Notes: a model not told the origin generated them from the sequence alone. Numbered from the stretch's first letter, positions 49,569 through 58,937 are shown. The stretch: DNA of 64,000 nt from Rhizobium sp. 18055 (GCF_902706285.1 NZ_CACSKD010000002.1:1-64000); one strand, 5' to 3'. Numbers and translations: made by a program.

Positions 49569-50503
49569 CGCAGGCCGGGCTGGCGATCACGCGCCAGCAG
49601 CAACGGGCCATCGAGATCGACGAATTCCACATCCTGGGCCAGGAGAACCGCCGGCGCCATGGCGAGCGAGGTGCCGACCATGCAGCCGAGCATGATCTGG
49701 AAGCCGAGCCGCTGCGCTTCCAGCTTCATCGCCAGCGCTTCGGTCAAGCCGCCCGTCTTGTCGAGCTTGATGTTGATGGCGTCGTAGCGATCACGCAGAC
49801 TGGCGAGATCGCCGGTGTGGTGGACGCTTTCGTCGGCGCAGACCAGGATCGGGCGTTCGATCTCGGCGAGCATCTCGTCCTTGCCTGCCGGGAGCGGCTG
49901 TTCCACCAGGGCAATGCCGGCGTCGGCCGCAACGCGCAGGTGATGCGCCAGCGTTTCCTCGGGCCAGCCTTCGTTGGCGTCGAGTATGATCGATGTGTCG
50001 GGGGCGGCGGCGCGCACGGCGCGGATCCGGCTCTCGTCGTCGCCGGTACCGACCTTCACCTTGAGCAGCGCGCGGCCGGCATTGGCACGGGCCTGTTCGG
50101 CCATCACCGCGGGTTCGCCCAGCGAAATCGTGAAGGCGGTGGTCAGCGCATGCAGCGTGTCGAGACCGAGCAGGGCGGCGACCGAGGTGCCGGCGCGCTT
50201 GGCTTCGAGATCCCACAATGCACAATCGACGGCATTGCGGGCGGCGCCCGGTGGCATGGCGTGCAGGAGATCGAGCCGGGAGAGCCCGGCTTCGATCAGC
50301 GGACGGGCAGCCTCGATCTGGGCGCCGACGCTTTCCATGGTTTCGCCGTAGCGACGATAGGGCACGCATTCGCCGCGGCCGGTGAAACCAGCCTCGTGGA
50401 TGACGCAGACGATCACCTCGGCGCTGGTCTTGGTGCCGCGCGAAATCGTGAATGTGCCTGCAATCGGAAATGAGTCCGTCTGAATTTCGAGCGACCGTGG
50501 CAT
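49520..50503 (-). CDS. dgcA: N-acetyl-D-glutamate racemase / dipeptide epimerase family protein
   Basis: Enolase-superfamily enzyme of the muconate lactonising subgroup. It has the catalytic KxK (ALLKVKVG), metal-binding Asp in LDANEGW, Glu in VEQPLP, Glu in CADESVH, and the opposing lysine in INIKLDKTGG, with a C-terminal LRYAGSLVWPPEATLWG typical of dipeptide epimerases. Length 327 residues. The related DgcA racemises N-acetyl-D-glutamate in D-amino-acid use, but its usual partner dgcN is not adjacent, so L-Ala-D/L-Glu epimerase is an equal possibility. GGAGG precedes the ATG. Confidence 0.8.
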   Translation of the reverse strand: MPRSLEIQTDSFPIAGTFTISRGTKTSAEVIVCVIHEAGFTGRGECVPYRRYGETMESVGAQIEAARPLIEAGLSRLDLLHAMPPGAARNAVDCALWDLEAKRAGTSVAALLGLDTLHALTTAFTISLGEPAVMAEQARANAGRALLKVKVGTGDDESRIRAVRAAAPDTSIILDANEGWPEETLAHHLRVAADAGIALVEQPLPAGKDEMLAEIERPILVCADESVHHTGDLASLRDRYDAINIKLDKTGGLTEALAMKLEAQRLGFQIMLGCMVGTSLAMAPAVLLAQDVEFVDLDGPLLLARDRQPGLRYAGSLVWPPEATLWG

Positions 50504-50601
50504 AATTGCAATCCTCCACGCATGGAAATCTGGCGCGGTATCGTTATATTGGTTGCGAGCGGCGAACCTTGGTTCGCGAGTCGGCAATGTCGCCGTAAGC
50601 C

Positions 50602-51771
50602 TTGAGAGACACAAGCATTTTGAAGTCCGAAAACCGTAACGCCGCCTCACTGCATGTGGACGACCAGGCAAATGGCTCGGATACGCGCGTGCATCTCGAG
50701 GGAAACTGGCGAAGCGCCAACATCCATCTCGTCCTCAAGGATTTCGACAAGCTTTCCGCGCACAGCGGCAGCGACCTGACGCTCGATCTCTCCAGCATCA
50801 CGGATATCGACACCGCTGGCGTCTGGCTGCTGTGCCGGCTGAAGAAGCAGGTCGAGGATGCCGGCGGCGCGGTGAAGATCGAGGGCAGCAATCCGCATAT
50901 CGACGAGCTGATCGAAACGTTTTCCGAAGAGCCTGCCAAGCCGGAGGTCGAGCCGGCGCGGGCGCGCTCGTTGCAGGAAAGGCTGTTCGCGCCGATCGGC
51001 AAGCTGATCTACGACCTCTGGGACAACATCTCGGCGGCGATGTATATTCTCGGCTCTGCCGTGCGCGGCGCGCAGATGAAATTCGGTCGGGGCAGCGGCG
51101 TGTCGCCGGCCTCGATCATCAACCAGATCGACCATATGGGCGTTCGCGCCGTGCCGATCATTCTGCTGATGTCGTTCCTGATCGGCGCGATCATCGCGCA
51201 GCAGGGGGCGTTCCAGCTGCGCTACTTCGGCGCCGAAGTGTTTGTCGTCGATCTGGTCGGCATCCTGCAATTGCGCGAAATCGGCGTGCTCCTGACCGCC
51301 ATCATGATCGCCGGCCGCTCCGGCAGCGCCATCACCGCCGAAATCGGCTCGATGAAGATGCGCGAAGAGGTCGATGCGCTGAAGGTGATGGGTCTGAACC
51401 CGATCGGCGTGCTGATCTTCCCGCGCCTGGTGGCGCTGACCGTGGCCCTGCCGCTGCTGACGGTGCTGGCGAACTTCGCCTCGCTGTTTGGCGCAGCCGT
51501 CGTCGCCTGGGGCTATTCGGGCATCACCTTCGCCAACTTCATCGCCCGCCTGCATGAAGCCATCACGCTGTCGACGGTACTCTCCGGGATGATCAAGGCG
51601 CCGTTCATGGCGCTGGTTATCGGTATCGTCGCGGCCGTCGAAGGCTTAAAGGTAGGTGGCAGCGCCGAATCGCTGGGACAGCATGTGACGTCGGCGGTGG
51701 TGAAGGCGATCTTCGTCGTCATTCTCATGGACGGGCTCTTCGCCATGTTCTATGCCGCTATTAATTTTTAG
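50602..51771 (+). CDS. MlaE-family ABC permease with N-terminal STAS domain
   Basis: Permease of a phospholipid (Mla-type) transporter. Residues 1-110 form a STAS-like domain (LDLSSITDIDTAGVWLLCRLKKQVEDAGG); the MlaE part follows with GVRAVPIILLMSFLIGAIIAQQGAFQLRYFGA, REIGVLLTAIMIAGRSGSAITAEIGSMKMREEVDALKVMG, and FGxxVVAWGYSG. In gammaproteobacteria the STAS subunit is a separate protein, MlaB; in this family it is fused. The start is TTG; no ATG exists before the STAS domain. First gene of a four-gene operon. Confidence 0.92.
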   Translation: MRDTSILKSENRNAASLHVDDQANGSDTRVHLEGNWRSANIHLVLKDFDKLSAHSGSDLTLDLSSITDIDTAGVWLLCRLKKQVEDAGGAVKIEGSNPHIDELIETFSEEPAKPEVEPARARSLQERLFAPIGKLIYDLWDNISAAMYILGSAVRGAQMKFGRGSGVSPASIINQIDHMGVRAVPIILLMSFLIGAIIAQQGAFQLRYFGAEVFVVDLVGILQLREIGVLLTAIMIAGRSGSAITAEIGSMKMREEVDALKVMGLNPIGVLIFPRLVALTVALPLLTVLANFASLFGAAVVAWGYSGITFANFIARLHEAITLSTVLSGMIKAPFMALVIGIVAAVEGLKVGGSAESLGQHVTSAVVKAIFVVILMDGLFAMFYAAINF

Positions 51772-51780
51772 GGATTTTGC

Positions 51781-52629
51781 GTGGACGAACAGCAGACAAC
51801 GACCAGGGATGAGGCAGGGCGAGACATCGTGCTTTCGGCGCGCGACGTCACCGTTGGCTTTGGGTCGAAGATCGTTCTCGATAATCTCAACCTCGATATC
51901 TACAAGGGCGAGATCCTCGGCTTCGTCGGCGCATCGGGCACCGGCAAGTCGGTGCTGATGCGCACCGTGCTGCGCCTGCTGCCGCGCCGCTCCGGCCAGA
52001 TCAAGATCCTCGGCCAGGATTTCGACGAACTCGACGAGCCGCAGCGCAACGCGCTGGATATGCGGCTCGGGGTTCTGTTCCAGCAGGGCGCGCTGTTTTC
52101 GTCGCTGACCGTCAAGGAAAACATCCAGGTTCCGATGCGCGAGTATCTCGATCTGCCGACGTCGCTGATGGACGAACTGGCGCATCTGAAGATCCGGCTG
52201 GTGGGACTGGCAGCGGATGCTGCCGACAAGTATCCTTCGGAGCTCTCGGGCGGCATGATCAAGCGCGCGGCACTGGCCCGCGCCCTGGCGCTCGATCCGG
52301 AACTGGTGTTCCTCGACGAGCCGACATCGGGCCTCGACCCGATCGGCGCCGCCGAATTCGACGACCTGATCGCCAAGCTCCGCGATACGCTGGGATTGAC
52401 GGTCTACATGGTGACACACGACCTCGACAGCCTGTTTTCCGTCTGCGACCGCATTGCGGTGCTGGGCAAGAAGAAGGTGATGGTCGAGGGGACGATCGAA
52501 GACATGCTGGCCTATGACGACCCTTGGGTTCAGGCTTATTTCAAGGGCAAGCGGGCACGTTCGATCGTGCCGCAGCATAGCCACGCCACAGCCGACTACA
52601 GGCTGGCGCAAGATAGCCGCGGGAAGTGA
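51781..52629 (+). CDS. MlaF-type ABC transporter ATP-binding protein
   Basis: The ATPase that drives the Mla-type lipid transporter. The 282-residue protein has Walker A GASGTGKS (residues 50-57), the Q-loop in LFQQGALFSSLTV, the signature ELSGGMIKRAALARAL, Walker B LVFLDEPTSGLDP, and the switch histidine in MVTHDLDS. The start is GTG with AGGGA six bases upstream. It sits nine bases after the permease and nine bases before the MCE gene. Confidence 0.94.
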   Translation: MDEQQTTTRDEAGRDIVLSARDVTVGFGSKIVLDNLNLDIYKGEILGFVGASGTGKSVLMRTVLRLLPRRSGQIKILGQDFDELDEPQRNALDMRLGVLFQQGALFSSLTVKENIQVPMREYLDLPTSLMDELAHLKIRLVGLAADAADKYPSELSGGMIKRAALARALALDPELVFLDEPTSGLDPIGAAEFDDLIAKLRDTLGLTVYMVTHDLDSLFSVCDRIAVLGKKKVMVEGTIEDMLAYDDPWVQAYFKGKRARSIVPQHSHATADYRLAQDSRGK

Positions 52630-52638
52630 GCGGATAAG

Positions 52639-54009
52639 ATGGAAACCAAAGCGAACTACACAATCGTCGGCTTCTTCACGGTCCTGGTCATCGCGGCTGC
52701 ATTCGGCTTCGTTTACTGGATGGCCGAGTATGGTCGTGGCGGCCCGATGGCCGAGCTGATCGTCCGCATTCCGGGCTCGGCTAACGGCCTCAGCGTCGGC
52801 TCGCCGGTGCGCTTCAACGGCATTCAGGTCGGCGCGGTGCAATCGCTATCGATCGACGCCGACGATCCGCAATTCTCGCTGGCCTTTACCGAGGTGCGGG
52901 TGGATTCGCCGATCTATCCGACCACCAAAGCCATCCTCGAGATCCAGGGCCTGACGGGCGCTGCCTATATCGAACTGTCGGGTGGCCGTGTGGGCGAGAA
53001 GAATATCCTGCAGGAGGCGATGGACTCAGGCAAACGGGCGGTGATCGTCGCCGACCAGTCGAGCGTCACCAACCTGCTGGCGACCGCCGACAAGATCCTC
53101 GACCGCGCCAATGATGCGGTCGGCCAGGTGCAGGGCTTCGTCAAGGACGCCCGCGGGCCGCTGACCAAGACATTGCAGAATGCCGAGACCTTCTCGGACG
53201 CGCTGGCGAAGAATTCCGGCAATATCGATGCGTTCCTGCAGAGCGTCGGGCAACTGTCCGAGACCGTTCGCAACGTGTCCGGTCGGGTCAACTCGACGCT
53301 TGAGGCGGTCGAGGCGCTGGTCAAGGCGGTGGATGCCAAGAAGGTCGACACGATCCTGACCAATGCCGAGACGGTGAGCAAGAATGTTGCCGATGCCTCC
53401 GGTGGCCTGAAGAGCGCCATCCAGAAATTCGAGGAAACCGCGGCCACCTACAACGACTTCGGCAAGAAGGCGCAGGCGACGCTCGACAAGGTCGATACGC
53501 TGGTGGCGCAGATCGATCCGGCCAAGGTCAAGGGTTCTGTCGAGGACATCTCGCAGGCGACCAAGGATGCCCGTACGGCCGTGGCCTCCATCAAGGACGT
53601 GGCCAACACGGTGAATGCGCATCAGAAGGACATCGATTCGACGATCCAGAACGTGACGCAGATGGCCAACAAGCTGAATGCCGCCTCGACCCGCGTCGAT
53701 GGCATCCTCGCCAAGCTCGACACGCTGCTCGGCGACGACAGCACGCAATCGATGTTCAGCCAGGCGCGCGATACGCTCGATTCCTTCAAGAAGGTCGCCG
53801 ACAATCTGAACGCCCGCATCGGGCCGATTGCCGACAATCTGCAGAAGTTCTCCAGCGGTGGCCTGCAGAACGTGCAGGCGCTGATCAACGATGCGCGCAC
53901 GACCGTGCAGAACCTCAACGATGCGATCAGCAATTTCGACAAGGACCCGCAGCGATTGATCTTCGGCGGGGACACAGTGAAACAATATGACGGCCGGACC
54001 AGGCGTTAA
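52639..54009 (+). CDS. MlaD/MCE-domain lipid-binding protein
   Basis: A 456-residue periplasmic protein anchored by one N-terminal helix (TIVGFFTVLVIAAAFGFVYWMAE). The MCE domain follows (residues 38-115: RIPGSANGLSVGSPVRFNGIQVG ... LEIQGLTGAAYIELSGG), then about 300 residues of helical, coiled-coil-like sequence with repeating Val-Asp-Ala-Lys/Asn heptads. Longer than E. coli MlaD (183 residues), it is more like the tunnel-forming long MCE proteins. It would bind phospholipid between the membranes. Confidence 0.93.
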   Translation: METKANYTIVGFFTVLVIAAAFGFVYWMAEYGRGGPMAELIVRIPGSANGLSVGSPVRFNGIQVGAVQSLSIDADDPQFSLAFTEVRVDSPIYPTTKAILEIQGLTGAAYIELSGGRVGEKNILQEAMDSGKRAVIVADQSSVTNLLATADKILDRANDAVGQVQGFVKDARGPLTKTLQNAETFSDALAKNSGNIDAFLQSVGQLSETVRNVSGRVNSTLEAVEALVKAVDAKKVDTILTNAETVSKNVADASGGLKSAIQKFEETAATYNDFGKKAQATLDKVDTLVAQIDPAKVKGSVEDISQATKDARTAVASIKDVANTVNAHQKDIDSTIQNVTQMANKLNAASTRVDGILAKLDTLLGDDSTQSMFSQARDTLDSFKKVADNLNARIGPIADNLQKFSSGGLQNVQALINDARTTVQNLNDAISNFDKDPQRLIFGGDTVKQYDGRTRR

Positions 54010-54025
54010 CGGGAGAAGTCAGCAT

Positions 54026-54640
54026 ATGGCTGTGTCGGATTTGTTGGTGCGTCGTTCGTGGCTGCTGAAGACCATGATTGCCATGCCCTTGCTTGCGGTG
54101 GCGCTTTCCGGCTGCGGAACGGCAGCCAAGAACGATACGTTTGATCTTTCCGCGCCGGTCAGCGGCAGCGGACCACAGATGAAGGGTCGGCAGATCCTGG
54201 TGCAGCAGCCGACCGCCCTGCAGGCGCTGAGCAGCGACCAGATCGTCATCAAGGTCTCTTCGTCGGAGATCCAGTATCTGGCCAAGGCGCAGTGGAGCGA
54301 CAAGCTTCCGCGCATGGTTCAGGCAAAGCTGGTCGAAGCCTTCGAGAACTCCGGCAAGCTCGGCGGCGTCGGCATTCCGGGGCAGGGGCTGGCAATCGAC
54401 TATCAGGTCGTCACCGATATCAGGGCCTTCGAAATCCGCGCCGGTGGCGGCAGCCAGGCGGTGGTCGAGATTTCAGCCAAGATCCTCAACGATCGCAACG
54501 GCTCGGTGCGGGCGCAAAAGGTGTTTTCGCAGACGGTTCCTACCGGTGGCGGCTCCAACGAAGCCTTCGTAAAGGCGCTCGACCGCGCTTTTGCCGGCGT
54601 GACCGGCGAGATCGTCGACTGGACGCTGAAGTCGATCTGA
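54026..54640 (+). CDS. ABC-type transport auxiliary lipoprotein
   Basis: A 204-residue PqiC/ABC-auxiliary-type lipoprotein. Signal peptide with lipobox ALSGC (cysteine about residue 31), then a family core with QILVQQPTALQALSSDQIVIK, IQYLAKAQWSDKLPRMVQAKLVEAFE, and DYQVVTDIRAFEIRAGGGSQAVVEISAKIL. Such lipoproteins sit on the outer membrane and complete the MCE bridge. A GGGAGAAG site lies nine bases before the ATG. Last gene of the mlaEFD-type operon. Confidence 0.9.
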   Translation: MAVSDLLVRRSWLLKTMIAMPLLAVALSGCGTAAKNDTFDLSAPVSGSGPQMKGRQILVQQPTALQALSSDQIVIKVSSSEIQYLAKAQWSDKLPRMVQAKLVEAFENSGKLGGVGIPGQGLAIDYQVVTDIRAFEIRAGGGSQAVVEISAKILNDRNGSVRAQKVFSQTVPTGGGSNEAFVKALDRAFAGVTGEIVDWTLKSI

Positions 54641-54687
54641 TCGCCTTCGTCGCCTGAGATAACAAATATCGGCAGCGTGGAGGTGCG

Positions 54688-55176
54688 ATGATCCGGTTGC
54701 TTGGCACAGACGATGTGGATGTGTTCCGGCAGATCCGTATGGAGGCCCTGAGCGCCGAGCCCGCCGCATTTGCCAGCAGTACATCCGACTGGCAGCAGAT
54801 GTCCGAAGACGCCTGGCGGCAGCGACTGCTCGATGATCCGGTGTTCGTATCGTTCGATGGCGGCGAGCCGGTGGCGATCATGGGGTTGCTGAGGCAGCGT
54901 GCCAGCAAGATGGTGCACCGCGCGACGATCATCATGGTCTATGTCCGCAAAGAGATGCGTGGCACCGGCGTTGCAGGCAGCCTGCTGGATTTTGTTGTCG
55001 ATTATGCGCGGGAAAATGGCATCAGGCAGCTTGAGCTGACCGCCAGTGTTGAAAACACCAGGGCGATCCAATTCTATCGCAATGCCGGATTTGCGGACGT
55101 CGGGCTGATCCCGGCGGGCGTCATTGACGGAGGTCGGGAGATCGATGATCTGATCATGGTCAGACGAATTGCCTGA
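54688..55176 (+). CDS. GNAT family N-acetyltransferase
   Basis: A 162-residue acetyltransferase. The acetyl-CoA-binding motif is MVYVRKEMRGTGVAGSLLDFVVDYAR, followed by LELTASVENTRAIQFYRNAGFADVGL, the usual GNAT C-terminal half; an N-terminal part with MIRLLGTDDVDVFRQIRMEAL marks the common Arg/Phe-x-x-R start. GGAGGTGCG precedes the ATG. The substrate is unknown. A terminator follows. Confidence 0.88.
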   Translation: MIRLLGTDDVDVFRQIRMEALSAEPAAFASSTSDWQQMSEDAWRQRLLDDPVFVSFDGGEPVAIMGLLRQRASKMVHRATIIMVYVRKEMRGTGVAGSLLDFVVDYARENGIRQLELTASVENTRAIQFYRNAGFADVGLIPAGVIDGGREIDDLIMVRRIA

Positions 55177-55192
55177 TGGCCTTTATCCCATG

Positions 55193-55231
55193 AAAAAAGC
55201 CGGACGATGCGAGACCTCCGGCTTTCTTCTT
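55193..55231. terminator. bidirectional rho-independent terminator
   Basis: Nine-base-pair stem AAAGCCGGA/TCCGGCTTT with a 12-base loop; CTTCTT follows on the plus strand and TTTTCATG on the minus strand. It separates the GNAT gene from the small membrane-protein genes facing it. Confidence 0.8.
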
Positions 55232-55278
55232 CCAGTGCGATTTCCAGCAGTGTAACTGGCGGAGCTGATTGGCCCTGA

Positions 55279-55413
55279 TCAAAAGACGCTATGCTTTCCC
55301 TGCAATCTCTTATCTTCTTCGTTCTCGCGCCGCAGAGCGGTCACGGTTGACGCCACAGATACGATAAACATGATGCTGATAAGGGCGGTAAGCACAGTCA
55401 AGATCGTGAACAT
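55279..55413 (-). CDS. small membrane protein, 44 residues
   Basis: A strong GGAGGA ribosome-binding site eight bases before ATG opens a 44-codon frame. It has a hydrophobic N-terminal helix (about residues 2-24, MFTILTVLTALISIMFIVSV) and a charged cytoplasmic tail (LRRENEEDKRLQGKH). No family is recognised. It is one of three consecutive tiny membrane-protein frames on this strand, and the strong translation signal is the best evidence that it is real. Confidence 0.65.
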   Translation of the reverse strand: MFTILTVLTALISIMFIVSVASTVTALRRENEEDKRLQGKHSVF

Positions 55414-55446
55414 AAGCAATCCTCCAGGATTTTGCTTTCACGTCCC

Positions 55447-55602
55447 TCAGTATTGGCTCATAACAGCCGCGCGGGCCGACGCATAAGGGCCATATACTTT
55501 GGACGCATCAACTTTCTGGTCGTAAAGCGCGATAGTTGCTGCAAGCATACCCGTCATCATTACCATCCATACTGCATTAATCATGGTAATCTTGTTTGGC
55601 AT
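55447..55602 (-). CDS. small membrane protein, 51 residues
   Basis: AAGGAAG six bases before ATG opens a 51-codon frame with one helix rich in methionine (MINAVWMVMMTGMLAATIAL, residues 7-26) and a short polar tail (YDQKVDASKVYGPYASARAA). The gene reads toward the next small frame, 33 bases away, so both may share a transcript. No known family. The high Met and Ala content and good ribosome-binding site argue for a functional small protein. Confidence 0.62.
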   Translation of the reverse strand: MPNKITMINAVWMVMMTGMLAATIALYDQKVDASKVYGPYASARAAVMSQY

Positions 55603-55760
55603 ATCATCTTCCTTGTAGCGCCTATTTGCGCAACGCTTCGATTGAAAGAACGCGTCCGGTTGGAAATGGTTCCGCAGGACATTGACTACTCGTTTACCAA
55701 CGCCGATCTGAAGCCTGTTTGAATGCCTCGTTCATCTGGCGTTCATTTATCTAAATCGGT

Positions 55761-55937
55761 TTATGCGTCGTCTCTAATCGGTTTAAACGACACACGACCC
55801 ATAACGCGGACGATCTCATGATGCTCCTTCACGTCGGACCGTACCCATGTGCCGTCGCGAAGTTCGGCGATGTAGGCGTAGAGAAACTCGCCAGCGAGCG
55901 AGACAGCGACGGCAGTGATGACGAGAAGGATCAGCAT
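55761..55937 (-). CDS. small membrane protein, 58 residues
   Basis: A 58-residue frame: N-terminal helix MLILLVITAVAVSLAGEFLYAYIA (residues 1-24), then a soluble tail of about 34 residues (ELRDGTWVRSDVKEHHEIVRV). The ribosome-binding site is weak (TGGAAACC), so the start is less sure; upstream in-frame starts would add a non-hydrophobic extension running over the intergenic gap. Third in the series of tiny membrane proteins between the GNAT gene and coaD. Confidence 0.5.
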   Translation of the reverse strand: MLILLVITAVAVSLAGEFLYAYIAELRDGTWVRSDVKEHHEIVRVMGRVSFKPIRDDA

Positions 55938-56131
55938 CGAGGTTTCCAGGGGTGAACCGATACCGGGATGGCATCGGCGGCGTTGATGCATCCTGATATA
56001 AGCATGGCGGCTGAAGCGGCCTTGAATGGGCCGTTCATCCGGCATTCAGTCGCCACAATCCGATCGGGGGCAAATGACTTGCGGCAAGGCTTTATCCATG
56101 ACAAAAGGCGTCGAAACAAACGGCCGGACCG

Positions 56132-56626
56132 ATGACGACAGCTTTTTATCCGGGGTCCTTCGACCCGATCACGAACGGACATGTGGACGTGCTCGTCCAG
56201 GCGCTGAACGTCGCTTCCAAGGTGATTGTCGCGATCGGCATCCACCCGGGAAAGACGCCGCTTTTCTCGTTCGAGGAGAAGGCCGATCTGATCCTGACGT
56301 CGCTGGCCGAAGTGCTGCCCGAAAGCGGCGGCAATATTTCCGTCGTGTCGTTCGACAATCTGGTGGTCGATGCAGCGCGGAGCCATGGAGCGTCGCTGCT
56401 GATCCGCGGTCTGCGCGATGGGACCGATCTCGACTATGAAATGCAGATGGCCGGGATGAACAGGCAGATGGCGCCTGACATACAGACCGTGTTTTTGCCT
56501 GCCGGTACGGCCTCGCGGCCCATAACTGCCACATTGGTCCGTCAAATCGCCGGCATGGGAGGCGATGTCAGTGCATTCGTGCCTGCAGCCGTCTTGAAAG
56601 CCCTTCAATCCAAGCGCAAGTCGTAG
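56132..56626 (+). CDS. coaD: phosphopantetheine adenylyltransferase
   Basis: Adenylates 4'-phosphopantetheine, the penultimate step of coenzyme A synthesis. The 164-residue protein has the nucleotidyltransferase motif [14 protein letters not shown] (His17 of TxxH), [24 protein letters not shown], and the C-terminal [14 protein letters not shown] of SxxxR type. The usual length is matched. The ribosome-binding site is unremarkable. It precedes two cyclophilin genes on the same strand. Confidence 0.96.
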   Translation: MTTAFYPGSFDPITNGHVDVLVQALNVASKVIVAIGIHPGKTPLFSFEEKADLILTSLAEVLPESGGNISVVSFDNLVVDAARSHGASLLIRGLRDGTDLDYEMQMAGMNRQMAPDIQTVFLPAGTASRPITATLVRQIAGMGGDVSAFVPAAVLKALQSKRKS

Positions 56627-56668
56627 CCAAGCGCACATCCCAGGCGAATTCGCCGCAACGGAGCTCAC

Positions 56669-57232
56669 ATGAAACTGTTTTATCTCGCATTTGCCGGCGT
56701 GCTCTATCTCGCTTCGTTTGCCGGGGACGCCTTTGCGGCCGACACGATGACGATCCAGCTGAAGACCGGCCCTGTGGTGATCGAGCTGGCATCCGACGTT
56801 GCGCCGAAGCACGTCGCCCAGATCGAAGCGCTCGCCAAGAAGGGCGCCTACGACAACGTTGCCTTCCACCGCGTCATCGACGGCTTCATGGCCCAGACCG
56901 GCGACGTCAAGTTCGGCAACATGGAAAAGGGCTTCGACAAGGCGCAGGTCGGCACCGGTGGGTCCGATATGCCTGATATCCAGGCCGAGTTTTCCAAGAC
57001 GCCTTTCGTGCGCGGCACGGTCGGCATGGCCCGCTCGCAGGACCCGAACTCAGCCAACTCGCAGTTCTTCATCATGTTCGCTGACGGCTCGTTCCTGAAC
57101 AACCAGTACACGGTTGTCGGCAAGGTCATCTCGGGCATGGAGAACGTCGACAAGATCAAGAAGGGTGAAGGCCAGAACGGCGAAGTCACCGATCCAGACC
57201 GGATGGTCAAAGTCACCATCGGCAAGAAGTAA
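56669..57232 (+). CDS. ppiA: periplasmic peptidyl-prolyl cis-trans isomerase (cyclophilin)
   Basis: A 187-residue cyclophilin that accelerates proline isomerisation in exported proteins. A signal peptide (MKLFYLAFAGVLYLASFAGDAFA) precedes the domain, which has [21 protein letters not shown] with the catalytic arginine, [21 protein letters not shown], and GKVISGMENVDKI. It pairs with a cytoplasmic paralogue 26 bases downstream; the two domains are about 60% alike by eye, so this is a local duplication with one copy exported. Confidence 0.93.
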   Translation: MKLFYLAFAGVLYLASFAGDAFAADTMTIQLKTGPVVIELASDVAPKHVAQIEALAKKGAYDNVAFHRVIDGFMAQTGDVKFGNMEKGFDKAQVGTGGSDMPDIQAEFSKTPFVRGTVGMARSQDPNSANSQFFIMFADGSFLNNQYTVVGKVISGMENVDKIKKGEGQNGEVTDPDRMVKVTIGKK

Positions 57233-57258
57233 GTTTCAAGACAAGTAGGAGAAGAAGA

Positions 57259-57768
57259 ATGGCCGAGATCAAGGATCCCGAAAACACCATCATCCTGGAA
57301 ACCACCAAGGGCAAGGTTGTCATCCAGCTGCTGCCGGAAGTGGCACCGGAACACGTTGCCCGCATCAAGGAACTCGCCCGCGAGAAGGCCTATGACGGCG
57401 TCGTCTTCCACCGCGTCATCAACGATTTCATGGCGCAGACCGGCGACGTGAAGTTCGGCAAGAAGGGCGGCGAAAGCTTCAACCCTGGCCGCGCCGGCAT
57501 GGGCGGTTCCGAAAAGCCTGATCTGAAGGCTGAATTCTCGGCCATCAGCCACATCCGCGGCACCTGCTCGATGGCGCGTTCGCAGAGCCCGAACTCCGCC
57601 AACTCGCAGTTCTTCATCTGCTTCACGGATTCTCCGTGGCTGAACAAGCAGTACTCGGTCTGGGGTCAGGTCATCGAAGGCATGGACAACATCGACAAGA
57701 TCAAGAAGGGCGAACCAGTGGTCGACCCGGATTCGATCGTCTCGATGCGGGTTGCCGCTGACGTCTGA
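57259..57768 (+). CDS. ppiB: cytoplasmic peptidyl-prolyl cis-trans isomerase (cyclophilin)
   Basis: A 169-residue cyclophilin without signal peptide; it acts in the cytoplasm. It carries [73 protein letters not shown], and [22 protein letters not shown] lies about nine bases before the ATG. Directly follows the exported paralogue; a terminator separates it from queA. Confidence 0.94.
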   Translation: MAEIKDPENTIILETTKGKVVIQLLPEVAPEHVARIKELAREKAYDGVVFHRVINDFMAQTGDVKFGKKGGESFNPGRAGMGGSEKPDLKAEFSAISHIRGTCSMARSQSPNSANSQFFICFTDSPWLNKQYSVWGQVIEGMDNIDKIKKGEPVVDPDSIVSMRVAADV

Positions 57769-57782
57769 TTGTGATTTCTGCA

Positions 57783-57820
57783 GAAACCCGCCCTTGCGCG
57801 AAAGCGCGGGGCGGGTTTCG
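57783..57820 (+). terminator. rho-independent terminator after the cyclophilin genes
   Basis: An 11-base-pair outer stem GAAACCCGCCC/GGGCGGGTTTC enclosing an inner GCGCG/GCGC hairpin, followed by GCTTTG. It ends the ppiA-ppiB transcript; the T-run is short. Confidence 0.7.
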
Positions 57821-57854
57821 CTTTGCCTGGACCTGCCTTCCCGGAACTGCCCTT

Positions 57855-58937
57855 ATGCGCGTAGACCTTTTCGATTTCGACCTGCCTGAAGAACGCATCG
57901 CGCTCCGCCCTGCCGAGCCGCGCGACAGCGCACGGCTGCTCGTCGTCGATCCCCATGGTGAAACTGTGCTTTCCGACCACCATGTCGGCGATCTGCCATC
58001 ATTCCTGCGGGCAGGGGACGCGCTTGTCTTCAACGATACCAAGGTCATCCCGGCGCAACTCGAAGGCATCCGCCACCGCGACGGTGCCGGCGGCCAGCAG
58101 GTGTCCGCGACGCTGCACATGCGGGTCGGCGCCAACCGCTGGAAGGCGTTTGCCAAGCCCGGCAAGCGCATCAAGATCGGCGACCGGATCTCCTTTGGCC
58201 ATGACGGCGAGAGCTGCCTTCTCGGCACGCTCGACTGCACCGTCGAGGACAAGGGCGATGGCGGCGAAGTGACGCTCTGCTTCGACCTCTCCGGCCCGGC
58301 GCTCGATGAAGTCATCCATTCCGTCGGCCATATCCCGCTGCCGCCCTATATCGCCGCCAAACGCGCCGAAGATGCGCGCGACCGTGCCGACTACCAGACA
58401 ATCTATGCCCGCGAGGAGGGCGCCGTTGCCGCGCCCACGGCCGGGCTGCATTTCACGCCGGAGCTGTTTGCAGCGCTCGACAAGGCCGGCATCGAGCGGC
58501 ATTTCGTGACGCTGCATGTCGGCGCCGGCACCTTCCTGCCGATGAAGGTCGATGATACCGACGATCACAAGATGCATCTCGAAAGCGGCTATGTCAGCTC
58601 GGAGATCGCCGCCAAGCTCAATGCCGTCAGGGCACGCGGCGGGCGGATCGTCTGCGTCGGCACCACCTCGCTGCGGCTGATCGAGAGTGCCGCCCAGGAC
58701 AGCGGTGAAATCCGCGGCTGGGCCGGCGCCACCGGTATCTTCATCACGCCGGGCTACCGCTTCAAGGCGGTCGATGTGCTGATGACCAATTTCCACCTGC
58801 CGCGCTCGACGCTGTTCATGCTGGTTTCGGCCTTTGCCGGCTTCGAGACCATGCATGCCGCCTACAGCCACGCCATTGCCACAGGCTATCGCTTCTATTC
58901 CTACGGCGATTCCAGCCTTCTTTTCCGGAAAGACTAG
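57855..58937 (+). CDS. queA: tRNA preQ1(34) S-adenosylmethionine ribosyltransferase-isomerase
   Basis: Builds the epoxycyclopentane ring of queuosine on tRNA from S-adenosylmethionine. The 360-residue protein has the QueA pattern: [77 protein letters not shown], and [19 protein letters not shown]. The start is the ATG at 57855, giving the canonical N-terminus. The tgt start codon immediately follows the TAG stop, so the two queuosine genes form an operon. Confidence 0.96.
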   Translation: MRVDLFDFDLPEERIALRPAEPRDSARLLVVDPHGETVLSDHHVGDLPSFLRAGDALVFNDTKVIPAQLEGIRHRDGAGGQQVSATLHMRVGANRWKAFAKPGKRIKIGDRISFGHDGESCLLGTLDCTVEDKGDGGEVTLCFDLSGPALDEVIHSVGHIPLPPYIAAKRAEDARDRADYQTIYAREEGAVAAPTAGLHFTPELFAALDKAGIERHFVTLHVGAGTFLPMKVDDTDDHKMHLESGYVSSEIAAKLNAVRARGGRIVCVGTTSLRLIESAAQDSGEIRGWAGATGIFITPGYRFKAVDVLMTNFHLPRSTLFMLVSAFAGFETMHAAYSHAIATGYRFYSYGDSSLLFRKD

